Assembly: GCF_000512895.1 (NCBI RefSeq)
Contig: NZ_CP007033.1
Location: 2,715,001 to 2,779,000 of the forward strand
Reading direction: 5' to 3'
From: Dehalobacter restrictus DSM 9455
Lineage (GTDB): Bacteria; Bacillota; Desulfitobacteriia; Desulfitobacteriales; Syntrophobotulaceae
Length of the DNA: 64,000 nucleotides
A program made the translations under genes and the position numbers. The notes below the pieces were generated by a model. That model was given only the letters and a program-made list of their open reading frames with translations. It had not been told where the DNA came from and did no database searches. Of this stretch, positions 51,657 through 59,068 are shown piece after piece (within the stretch, counting starts at the first letter, position 1; each line of letters begins with the position of its first letter).

Positions 51657-51714
51657 TCCCAACCGCATGCATATCGGCAAAGTCGAGGTAATGCCGTGTT
51701 AGACGACGTTCCGG
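51657..51714 (-). other. Candidate attC-like end of the SDR cassette
   Basis: Minus strand: GTCGTCTAAC, where GTCTAAC fits the integron R'' consensus RYYYAAC and contains the SDR stop codon, followed by a CGGCA/TGCCG stem and GTTGGGA. The last 16 bases of the unit are the inverse of its first 16 (one mismatch). The opposite end of this site is poorly defined. Confidence 0.4.
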
Positions 51715-52622
51715 TTCCCCAAAGCATCCTCTAGAGCAGACTTTAAATCAGGAAATTTAAACTCGAAACCAATATCACTAATTTTTTGGGGAATAGCCCT
51801 TTGACCATGTAATAACATTTCAGACATCTGGCCTAATGCGATTTTCAATACAAATTCGGGAACTGGAAACCATGATGGTCTCTTTAAGACTTCTCCTAAA
51901 ATCTTTGAAAAGCCTTTCATTCTTACTGGTTCTGGTGCTGTTCCATTTACAGGACCAGTAACCTCATCATGTTCGATTATAAATCTAAACATCCTGATTA
52001 GATCTTGAATGTAAATCCACGGAAGCCACTGATTTCCTTTACCTAATGGACCACCGATGTAATATTTAAAGGGTATAACCATTCTTGTAAGAGCACCTTG
52101 ACTACCCAATACTACCCCAATACGAATAGTAACGACTCGTGTAAATTCATTTTGGACCTTGTAAGCTTCATCTTCCCATTTCTTGCAAACTTCCGCAAGA
52201 AAATCCTGTCCAGGACCTTCACTCTCGGCTATCTTATCATCCTGACGAGGCCCATAGTATCCTACAGCTGAAGCATTTATTAGAACTTTTGGATTCATAG
52301 TCCCATCGTTTATAGCGTTAACAATGGAACGAGTAGTATTTATCCTACTATTCAATATCTCTTGCTTAACTAAATTGGACCAACGACGGTTACCGATTGA
52401 TTCTCCTGCAAAATTAATAACTACATCAAATTCCTTAAAATCATAAATTGCAGATAGAGGAGAAATGTTATCCCACTCTATTAAATCAACATTACTTTCA
52501 ACTTTGTCTGCTGTGAATTGCCGATTTCTTGTTATAACAGATACTTTATAACCACTAGACATTAACTCCTTGGTTAAGTTCCTTCCTAAAAAACCTGTTC
52601 CACCAATAATCAAAACATTCAT
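51699..52622 (-). CDS. TIGR01777-type SDR (NAD-dependent epimerase-like) protein
   Basis: 307 aa. Rossmann opening IIGGTGFLGRNLTKEL, VINFAGESIGNRRW, active-site-like SAVGYYGP and the family-typical LLHGQRAIPQKISDIGFEF at the C-terminus; this is the YfcH/TIGR01777 group, a branch of atypical short-chain dehydrogenases of unknown substrate. GGAGGT lies seven bases before the ATG. The stop TAA is inside GTCTAAC. The gene fills a unit bounded by inverted 16-base ends that resemble integron cassette ends. Confidence 0.9.
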   Translation of the reverse strand: MNVLIIGGTGFLGRNLTKELMSSGYKVSVITRNRQFTADKVESNVDLIEWDNISPLSAIYDFKEFDVVINFAGESIGNRRWSNLVKQEILNSRINTTRSIVNAINDGTMNPKVLINASAVGYYGPRQDDKIAESEGPGQDFLAEVCKKWEDEAYKVQNEFTRVVTIRIGVVLGSQGALTRMVIPFKYYIGGPLGKGNQWLPWIYIQDLIRMFRFIIEHDEVTGPVNGTAPEPVRMKGFSKILGEVLKRPSWFPVPEFVLKIALGQMSEMLLHGQRAIPQKISDIGFEFKFPDLKSALEDALGNRNVV

Positions 52623-52633
52623 ATTTCATACCT

Positions 52634-52717
52634 CCGGAATGTCGTCTAATGTCCAGCCGTTCCCGAAGCGTCATATTACATTTATATATTCTAAGTTTTG
52701 GGAACGGCGTGTTATCT
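52634..52717 (-). other. Candidate attC-like site before the SDR gene
   Basis: Minus strand: AGATAAC, a 9-bp stem CCGTTCCC/GGGAACGG region (52700-52708 with 52656-52664), a loop of about 35 bases and ATTAGAC, then the SDR ribosome site. The stem layout is that of an attC site, but the outer boxes deviate from consensus (ATT for GTT). Confidence 0.4.
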
Positions 52718-53057
52718 GCCGTGTGGCACCCTCAAGCTGGGTTGCCATGGACGGCAACCGACCGCAACAACTTCTTAATGCAATTGGCATATCCTCCATT
52801 TTATGTTACATTTTACCACGTCCTAGACAATAAATCATTATATTATGAATATTATCAGGTTAAGCCTTCCAGCCTCATAGACAGTTTGATCCGAAGCATT
52901 GTAAACAATATTGTTAAGGGTTCGCTGTTTGGTTAGCGGAGCGCCGGATGATGCTGAAACAACGGCCATTCCCATCATCCCCTTTCCCTTTTATTGGACA
53001 GCTTACGGCTGTCTTATACATACTATGCTTGGCTTGTCCAAAGGTTCCAAAAAAAAA
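52718..53057. other. Non-coding stretch with two hairpins
   Basis: No convincing gene. GGTTGCC/GGCAACC near 52738-52758 and an imperfect hairpin TTGGACA...TGTCCAA at 52994-53041, the latter probably the terminator of the DUF3102 gene. Confidence 0.45.
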
Positions 53058-53891
53058 TCAGGAATTAACTCTAAGCGGCTTCTTGGGGGGCGGCCACTCT
53101 TTAATCGTCCCTGCCATATATTCAATCAGCCGGTTAGCCTCTTTTCTTTTCTCTTCTTTCAGCTTCGGATCGATATGGGTCAGATTGGTGAGTGCTGTTG
53201 TCAGATCGAAGAAGGTATCGGCGATCGTTTTGCAGCAAGCGTCGCATTTTTCTACATACTTGATGTGAGCGTCCGGGTCATGTTCGGTTTTAAGGTTGTG
53301 GGTCGGCAGGGCGGGTTGACCGGCAGAGAAGGCTTCTGCTTTGACATTCTCCGGATTTGTTGGCATTGACGGGGTCTTAGCCTGCTCCTTTTTTAATTCG
53401 GAGATGGTGCTGTCGATCGCCTTCAGTCCTTTTTTAAATGCTTGATTCTCCTGAAGCGCCTGTTCCTTTTCCTGATTGGCCTTGTCTCTGTCCTGAAGTG
53501 CCTGCTGCAGCTTCTTGGTGGTCATACCGCCGACATCATTCTGCTCGATGAATTCCTCCCGCTCCTCTGCCGGTAAACCCAGAAGGAGGAGGGCCTGGGT
53601 GTAAGTCATATTCGACATTGATGTCGATTTTGACGTGTCCAATCCGTCAGAGAAGTTTGGCCCGTACTCTTGGTAGAGCTTTATCAGTCTTTCGGCAGTT
53701 TTCTGGGAATAGCTCACAGACTCTGCCAGCCAATTACCCCATTCCCCGTGTTTGACCAAATCCTTGGCTTCCAGCAAACGACGGCCGATTTCAATGGCAC
53801 CGGCAAGCAGGATTTTTTTGGTTTGGCAAGTTATCATATTTATTTCAGCCGCAATGATAAGCGGCGTGCGTTCGGTGACCGGATTATCCAT
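53058..53891 (-). CDS. DUF3102 protein, mobile-element type
   Basis: 277 aa. The N-terminal 100 residues match DUF3102 (EIGRRLLEAKDLVKHGEWGNWL read in parts, then SQKTAERLIKLYQEYG), a domain common on phages and conjugative elements and thought to act in DNA binding or replication. A long coiled-coil (about 120-180, ALQDRDKANQEKEQALQEN) and a region with CDACCKT follow. The ATG at 53891 has AAAGGAT upstream. It sits in the mobile-element-rich tract. Confidence 0.7.
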   Translation of the reverse strand: MDNPVTERTPLIIAAEINMITCQTKKILLAGAIEIGRRLLEAKDLVKHGEWGNWLAESVSYSQKTAERLIKLYQEYGPNFSDGLDTSKSTSMSNMTYTQALLLLGLPAEEREEFIEQNDVGGMTTKKLQQALQDRDKANQEKEQALQENQAFKKGLKAIDSTISELKKEQAKTPSMPTNPENVKAEAFSAGQPALPTHNLKTEHDPDAHIKYVEKCDACCKTIADTFFDLTTALTNLTHIDPKLKEEKRKEANRLIEYMAGTIKEWPPPKKPLRVNS

Positions 53892-54139
53892 ACCGCCCAT
53901 CCTTTTATTATTCGTCTAAATACAGCATACGCAGATAGGCTTCAGATGGTGAGGGCTTAGTTTCTACTTATTAATGAAGCAGAACCCCGGCCAATTTTGA
54001 TATGCTCCTCCTTGCACTAAACAGTTTTTGTTATTTGAACTGTCTACTACGAAGGGAGCATATCAATTGGGACGGTCTTTTTATTGCAGGAAAATACTTC
54101 CTTTCATCGAATATTAACAGAACAAGGGAGGGATTTATC

Positions 54140-54343
54140 TTGTTGTGCGAAAAAGATTATTTTGACGCTGCCGCAGTAATCTTCGCAGGTATGCTAAAAA
54201 ATGATGCTATCGAAATGGAGTTTGTGCAAAACCCAAATCATCAACTCGAGATAAGATTTAAGACTGAAGGTTCAAAAGATTTTGTTTCATCAAGCGGAAT
54301 TATGTCGGCGATTATTCGAAGCATAAAAACAACTGAAACCTAA
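54140..54343 (+). CDS. Small hypothetical protein
   Basis: 67 aa from a TTG at 54140 with AGGGAGGG seven bases upstream (CEKDYFDAAAVIFAGMLKND ... IRSIKTTET). A longer reading of the frame back to 54002 has no ribosome site. A strong terminator follows the stop by seven bases. No family was recognised. Confidence 0.5.
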   Translation: MLCEKDYFDAAAVIFAGMLKNDAIEMEFVQNPNHQLEIRFKTEGSKDFVSSSGIMSAIIRSIKTTET

Positions 54344-54349
54344 ACGGAA

Positions 54350-54375
54350 AATAAGAGCTTTCGGGCTCTTATTTT
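54350..54375 (+). terminator. Terminator of the small hypothetical gene
   Basis: AATAAGAGC/GCTCTTATT stem followed by TTTTATTT. Confidence 0.85.
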
Positions 54376-54474
54376 TATTTCTCCAAAACAAACGAAGACC
54401 TCAGAGATACAGTATTAAATTATAAATATTAATATACTAACGAATGAAATCTTTTTGAATAAATCGAATGGTAA

Positions 54475-55146
54475 TTAGTTTAATATCAAATCTATACCAA
54501 TTATTTGATTATTTTTTTTGTTTTTAATTAAGATTATATCGTCGCATTTTTTAATAAAATACCTTATTGCAATTGATTCACGTAACTTGTCTGTGTATGT
54601 CCAACCATATGGAGTGAGGCAAATTTTTCGTTCTCTCGCATAACATCTCAGTAAAAGATCCCAAGTTGAATCAAAGGATGGGCAATTGATAGGTTTTATC
54701 ATCTCAGGATTAACTTTATAACAAAGTGAGCCTTCGGTAGGCGGATCAGGATAGGCTGGATTATCCAGATACAAGTCCAAAATAGTCGGTTCTAAATTGC
54801 TATTTTTAAATAATAATTGCATTAATTGGGCAGAATCGGGCTTCACTTGCCGAAAAATTAAAGTTCTGATCTCTCCTTGTTTACTTTTTATTGCTTGAAC
54901 CTTTTCATAATGAGGCGCCAATTCCGTCAAAACATACTGACAAATTTCCTCGTCAGGAACTGGGATAGACGTATATAAATTTAATATACCAGCTGCAGTT
55001 GGGCCGAGAAAAAATTGACAAAAAGGAGAGAAGGATTCTGGTACTTCATTTTGATTAATTGCTAAGTCAACTAGATCTCTGGAATCGCTAGTATTAATTA
55101 CGTTTTTCATAAGAGTTTCTTTGTCTATCTCAACTGTCCAACTCAT
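54475..55146 (-). CDS. Hypothetical protein
   Basis: 223 aa, soluble, AT-rich. GGAGG lies nine bases before the ATG at 55146. The sequence has no signal peptide, membrane helix or recognised catalytic motif; it contains an acidic, Pro-rich middle (YLDNPAYPDPPTEG). It may be co-transcribed with the secreted protein upstream. Not recognised. Confidence 0.55.
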   Translation of the reverse strand: MSWTVEIDKETLMKNVINTSDSRDLVDLAINQNEVPESFSPFCQFFLGPTAAGILNLYTSIPVPDEEICQYVLTELAPHYEKVQAIKSKQGEIRTLIFRQVKPDSAQLMQLLFKNSNLEPTILDLYLDNPAYPDPPTEGSLCYKVNPEMIKPINCPSFDSTWDLLLRCYARERKICLTPYGWTYTDKLRESIAIRYFIKKCDDIILIKNKKNNQIIGIDLILN

Positions 55147-55166
55147 ATAATTAAACCTCCGCAATC

Positions 55167-55197
55167 TGCCAGGCTAGGATATTAATCTAGCCTGGCA
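55167..55197. terminator. 11-bp perfect hairpin between two hypothetical genes
   Basis: TGCCAGGCTAG and CTAGCCTGGCA. The T-rich side precedes the hairpin on the minus strand, so it would terminate better on the plus strand; it may be an attenuator. Confidence 0.5.
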
Positions 55198-55230
55198 AAA
55201 ATTATATCCACGTAGTATAAGTATATACTA

Positions 55231-55872
55231 TTAATTGACGTAAACGGGACTTAAATCTACCAGTTGGATTAACTCATAATTAGCATACCTACCCATAGCT
55301 ATACCACCAAATGTCGCTGTGTAATATCCTCCTGATGATACCGTGGTTGATACTTGGTCTAAAAATTGAGACACAGATGGATTAAACCATAAAGTATTAG
55401 CTCTTGTTACTAATGGTATTTCAAGTTCTAAGTTAGGATTTACATAATAGAAGGTAGCAGCCCATTCCGCGTAACTTACCATATCAATGAAAAAATGAGC
55501 TGTAATGTTACAATTCACGGTTCTGCCAGAGTGAGTCATGCCTCCGGTAACATATCCTCTTACTCCACTTAACGGTAGCGAGGCAAGAGATTTTACTGGA
55601 TCGCTAGACTCTAACGAATTAGTTGATGTTGTTGTGTCTTTTTCAACAATAAGGGCTAACCCTTCGTTGGGATCTAGTCCATACTTCTTTAATACTTTAC
55701 GGTCTTTTGTCTTGGAGTAATCTTCTACTAATTGAGTAACTTGATCTTGTGTTAAGACTGCATGTTTTGATGACGTATCAACAGTTTGTGCACTTGCAAA
55801 ACAAGGTATAGAAAGTGTGAATATAAGAGTTAAAACTACAGCGATAAACTTTTGGGAAAACATTTTAGGCAT
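55231..55872 (-). CDS. Secreted hypothetical protein
   Basis: 213 aa. Clear Sec signal peptide (KFIAVVLTLIFTLSIPCFASAQ, cleavage after ASA). The mature part opens with a helical region (DQVTQLVEDYSK) and continues as a Ser/Thr/Tyr-rich probable beta domain (GVRGYVTGGMTHSG). AAGGAGG precedes the ATG. No family was recognised; it is exported and probably not membrane-bound. Confidence 0.65.
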   Translation of the reverse strand: MPKMFSQKFIAVVLTLIFTLSIPCFASAQTVDTSSKHAVLTQDQVTQLVEDYSKTKDRKVLKKYGLDPNEGLALIVEKDTTTSTNSLESSDPVKSLASLPLSGVRGYVTGGMTHSGRTVNCNITAHFFIDMVSYAEWAATFYYVNPNLELEIPLVTRANTLWFNPSVSQFLDQVSTTVSSGGYYTATFGGIAMGRYANYELIQLVDLSPVYVN

Positions 55873-55937
55873 AATGGAACCTCCTTAATTGGATAACTCA
55901 TACTACGTTGATAATAGCATTAATTGGTGGTGAAGGT

Positions 55938-56297
55938 GTGGCAAAAGAAAAAAATCCTCTAAGAGGTAAAGCTCTTGAGATATTCCAAGAGTCTGAAGGA
56001 AATATAACCAATCGTGAGATTGCAAATATACTTGAGATACCCGAACGTACCGTCAGCGTATGGAAGCTACGGGACAAATGGAACGATCAAATAGGTTGTA
56101 GTACTTCAATTTCAAAAAACTGTAGTACTACAAAATGTAAGCACGGCGGCCAGCCGAAAAATAAAAACGCCAAAGGCCATGGGGCTCCGGTCAAAAACAA
56201 GAATGCGGAGACTCATGATTTTTTTAGTAAATACCTCCCGGATGAGACACTGGAGATCATGCAGGTGATCCAGGAGAAGCACCCGCTGGACATCCTT
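55938..56297 (+). pseudogene. Phage terminase small subunit, truncated by deletion
   Basis: N-terminal part of a TerS protein: KNPLRGKALEIFQES, the helix-turn-helix NREIANILEIPERTVSVWKLRDKW, and PDETLEIMQVIQEKHPLDIL. It starts at a GTG after GGTGAAG. At about 56297 the family sequence stops and a different phage gene begins; the frame ends at 56321. The intervening late genes of the prophage are gone. Confidence 0.75.
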
Positions 56298-56688
56298 TGC
56301 CAATCTGGCCGATGCCAATAAACAAATTGAGGCCTTTAAGGGCATGGATATTGAGGGCATTAAGGGTGCAGCTGACGAGTGGAAAACCAAGTATGAGACT
56401 TCCAAGACAGAAGCAGACAAAGAGCTTAATAAGCTGAGGTTGGACGATGCGGTCGAACGAGCTCTAATGGCCGCAAAGACCAAGAATCCGAAGCTGGCCA
56501 AGGCGGCTCTGGACATGTCTCTTATTAAATTGGACGGGGAGACCATCCTCGGGCTGAATGAACAGCTTGAGAAGCTTAAAGCGAGTGACGGGTACCTCTT
56601 TGAAGAAGTCGGCAATGAAGACAAAGGCGGCTCATCCTTCAGGGTTGAAAGTGGCGGAAAGAGTACAGCTTTGGAACAGCCAGAGTAG
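56298..56688 (+). pseudogene. Phage scaffolding protein (Gp20-like), C-terminal fragment
   Basis: From about 56299 the frame reads ANLADANKQIEAFKGMDIEG and on to a stop at 56688; coiled-coil and Lys/Glu-rich sequence (EWKTKYETSKTEADKEL) and MAAKTKNPKLAKAALDM match the C-terminal half of Gp20-type capsid scaffold proteins. There is no start codon with a ribosome site; it is fused at DNA level to the terminase fragment. Confidence 0.7.
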
Positions 56689-56692
56689 AAGT

Positions 56693-56731
56693 AAAAAAAG
56701 CCTCGAGGGAGAGATCCTTCGGGGCTTTTTT
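56693..56731 (+). terminator. Terminator after the scaffold fragment
   Basis: AAAAAAAGCCTCGAGG ... CCTTCGGGGCTTTTTT, GC stem with A and T runs. Confidence 0.85.
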
Positions 56732-56763
56732 GCGTTTATGGCTACATTTAGGGCTGTAATATC

Positions 56764-57077
56764 TTATTTTATGCTTTCAACATCTAATGAATAACCAATT
56801 ACTTCTCCAACATCGGTAATAGTTCCAATCACGGTGACTTTTTGTTTGTTTGTAAATTTGGCTACTGTAGCTTTCTGTTCTTCAGTTATGTAACACATGA
56901 CATTGAATAACGAATAACTATCATCCAAAGGGCCAATGGAAAAATATTTACCACTACTATCAATATTCGATAATTGACCGGTTATCTCAACATATTTTCC
57001 TTCCTGTCTAGTTCTCATCATACTAGACTTTACGCTCTGGGTGTACTGATCAATATCAAGGCCATGGTTGCCGGTTG
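56764..57077 (-). pseudogene. OB-fold (tRNA_anti-like) protein, C-terminal fragment
   Basis: The frame ending at 56764 reads KYVEITGQLSNIDSSGKYFSIG ... TNKQKVTVIGTITD in parts, an OB-fold of the tRNA_anti-like family. The first Met (57021) has no ribosome site, and the frame continues upstream without a start into the sigma-factor remnant at about 57077. It has lost its N-terminus. Confidence 0.55.
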
Positions 57078-57659
57078 CTCGAGTTGAGAATACCCTTCAA
57101 GCCTTGCCTGTATAACCGCGCGCTGTCGTTCCGGAAGCGTTGAAATGATCTCATGTAGTACAACCTTTAGCCGATTTCTGACCATTTCGTCACTGATTTC
57201 ATCTTCGAAATTGGCTGTCGGGTCCGGAAGCGTATCAATAAGCAGAATTGTATTTCCGTCGTTCCTGTTTATGGGGGTGTCAAGGCTGATCATACCCTTT
57301 TCGTGTTGGCTTTGTGCGGTTCTGCGGCGGTCTTTATAACCCCATATAATTTGTTTAACGATGTATGTCGCCAGGCTGGCCGAACCTTCTTCACGGAATT
57401 TGTTTACCTTTTTTATCATCATAAAAAAGGCTTCCTGCATTTCATCATCAAAATCTTGTTCACGACCACGACATAAACGGCGGACAGTATAGCGAATCAG
57501 TCTATGATTTTGCAAATACAGAGCTTCCAGGGCGGAAGGATCGCCATCATGGTACAGCTTGACCAGTTCTTCGTTCGTCAGATAGTTTTCACGATCCCGA
57601 CCCCCTTCCTGTTTATGGTGAAGCACCACCTGACCCCAGGAAGTCTTCGTCGTCGTCAT
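57030..57659 (-). pseudogene. Sigma-70-type factor, truncated in region 4
   Basis: 209 aa open frame. Region 2 is intact (ALEALYLQNHRLIRYTVRRL, DEMQEAFFMMIKKVNKFR) and region 4 begins (EIISTLPERQRAVIQARLEGYSQLE), but at CTCGAG (57078-57083) the family sequence ends and 20 unrelated residues follow. The DNA-recognition helix of region 4.2 is missing. Phage or small ECF-like origin; it overlaps the replication-protein fragment upstream. Confidence 0.7.
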
Positions 57660-58080
57660 AGTCCTTAAATATGGGAACGGCTGTCTTTGTTGCTTTATAG
57701 CCGCCGCGATCCCGTTCCTTTGACAGCCAGTTATTTACAAACCTAAGAATCCCGCTTCTGGTCTTTCTCTTTGAAGGATTGGCGTCCAGCCATCCCTTCA
57801 TTTTCCGAAGCTCCTGTTGAACATCTACGGCAGGATACAGCTTCGACCATTCCGCGATTTTTGCTTCCGCGATCCCGTATTCGCTCTTATCATTTAAGAT
57901 CAAGGAAATAACGTGATCAGGCGCCGGCCGGCATGAAGCGGCTTCCGCTCCGTGCAAACATTCTTCTTCTGGTTCGGAATCCTGATTTCTGGTTTCTGGT
58001 TCTTTATTCGGGAACCCTTTCGGGAATCGTTTCGAAACTATTTCAGTAAGGGTTTCTAAAGGCTTTTCAATGCTTGTATG
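57613..58080 (-). pseudogene. Phage replisome-organiser protein, C-terminal fragment
   Basis: The frame reads without start from the IS fragment at about 58080: hinge rich in Pro/Glu, then LILNDKSEYGIAEAKIAEWSKLYPAVDV and KMKGWLDANPSKRKTRSGILRFVNNWL in parts, the C-terminal helicase-loader-binding-type region of phage replication initiators. The N-terminal winged-helix domain is gone. Confidence 0.65.
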
Positions 58081-58255
58081 CCTCTCAGAACATCCTTTTG
58101 GTACGGTTAAGTGGTACCATGGAGCCCATTATCTTTTATGCAAGGGTATAGAAAAAACCACAGGCGAGCTGGGGCTTAGTTTCCTTGCATATAATTTGAA
58201 AAGGGCAATTAATATGGTAGGAACAAAGAAATTAGTGGCAGCAATGAAGGCTTGA
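58081..58255 (+). pseudogene. IS1182-type transposase, C-terminal fragment
   Basis: LSEHPFGTVKWYHGAHYLL ... ELGLSFLAYNLKRAINMVG is the C-terminus of IS1182-family transposases. Nothing upstream of 58081 belongs to it, so only the last 58 residues survive. Confidence 0.75.
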
Positions 58256-58337
58256 TGGCCTTCTTTTTTTTGTATTTTTCTAACTATAAACAAAAAAACG
58301 GTCAGAAAACCGTTAAAAATTTGCTCCGGAAAATTTC

Positions 58338-58362
58338 AAACCCGCATGAATAGCGGGTTTTT
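58338..58362 (-). terminator. Terminator of ssrA
   Basis: AACCCGC/GCGGGTT stem directly after the CCA end of the tmRNA. A second small hairpin (AACGGT/ACCGTT) lies at 58295-58313. Confidence 0.7.
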
Positions 58363-58372
58363 GGACGAATTT

Positions 58373-58723
58373 TGGTGGAGGCGAGGGGACTTGCACCCCT
58401 GTATCGAAAGACAATACCAAAAGCATCTACGTGTGTAGCTCTCATTTTAATTCTCGCTTCGCGGGACTCCTGAAAGCGGGATTCCTTTGAAGCCAGTCTG
58501 GTTAATCCTTGTTTTGGCCTCAGACGGTGGCCGCACAAGTTTTCCTGCTAATTTGACACCCTGGCCCTTCCCCGCAGGTTAAGAAGGCAGGATGTAGCAG
58601 CTTAAGCTGCTAAAGCGTAATTTGTTTTGTCAGTTATTGTTTGTCCGCTGTTTAACGAGGTCAAGCGGGATCTCGACACGCGACTCTTGCCATTGCTCCC
58701 CCGAGCGAGTCTAAAACGCCCCC
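58373..58723 (-). ncRNA. ssrA: tmRNA (transfer-messenger RNA)
   Basis: About 351 nt. The 5' GGGGGCG pairs with the 3' CGCCTCC, followed by encoded ACCA. The tag frame (58646-58602) starts at GGA and reads GQTITDKTNYALAA then TAA, ending in the ALAA degradation signal. A 3' domain with GGGG-TGCAAGT-CCCC T-arm is present; the loop has G where the canonical T-loop has U55. tmRNA with SmpB frees stalled ribosomes. The minus-strand TATAAT at 58748-58743 is an extended -10 promoter (TGG before it). The gene borders the block of phage and IS fragments, as expected of a common integration site. Confidence 0.93.
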
Positions 58724-59068
58724 GAGAAAGTGTAGCGATATCATTATACCATATCTCAACATTTTGACTAGTACCAACTTGAAAATCTTATTTAATGTTT
58801 ACAGAAAATACAAATATCTTTCTTAAGAAGCATGATTCAGCCTATAGAACTTTATTTTTAATTTTAATTTAATTCTCTACTTAACAATTAATTTAAAAAA
58901 CGATCTTAATTGTTAGATTTTTATTTTTGTCATCTCATGCTATCTTAAGCATCTTATTTTAAGGTATAATATTAGATGGTAATTTAACCATAGAGACTAT
59001 GAATTTGTATAAAATTACTCGAGCAAAAATTCTTAAAAACACATTTTGCTGAGCTTAACTGAGGTAAT
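58724..59068. other. AT-rich intergenic region between ssrA and PIG-L gene
   Basis: No gene seen. It carries the ssrA -10 element at 58743-58748 (minus strand) and, toward the PIG-L gene, TATAAT at 58965-58970 (plus strand) without a good -35. Confidence 0.55.

Noticed and set aside
52622-52840. Short open frame ATG GAG GAT ATG CCA on the minus strand before the SDR gene
   Set aside because: The ribosome site would overlap its own start and it runs through the attC-like stem, so it is more likely non-coding.
53058-58373. A second copy of the ssrA 3' end marking the far att site
   Set aside because: No convincing repeat of the last 20 bases of ssrA was found by eye, so the outer limit of the integrated element is not called.
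58302-58538. 78-residue minus-strand open frame over the 3' half of ssrA
   Set aside because: It lies wholly in the tmRNA and its terminator.
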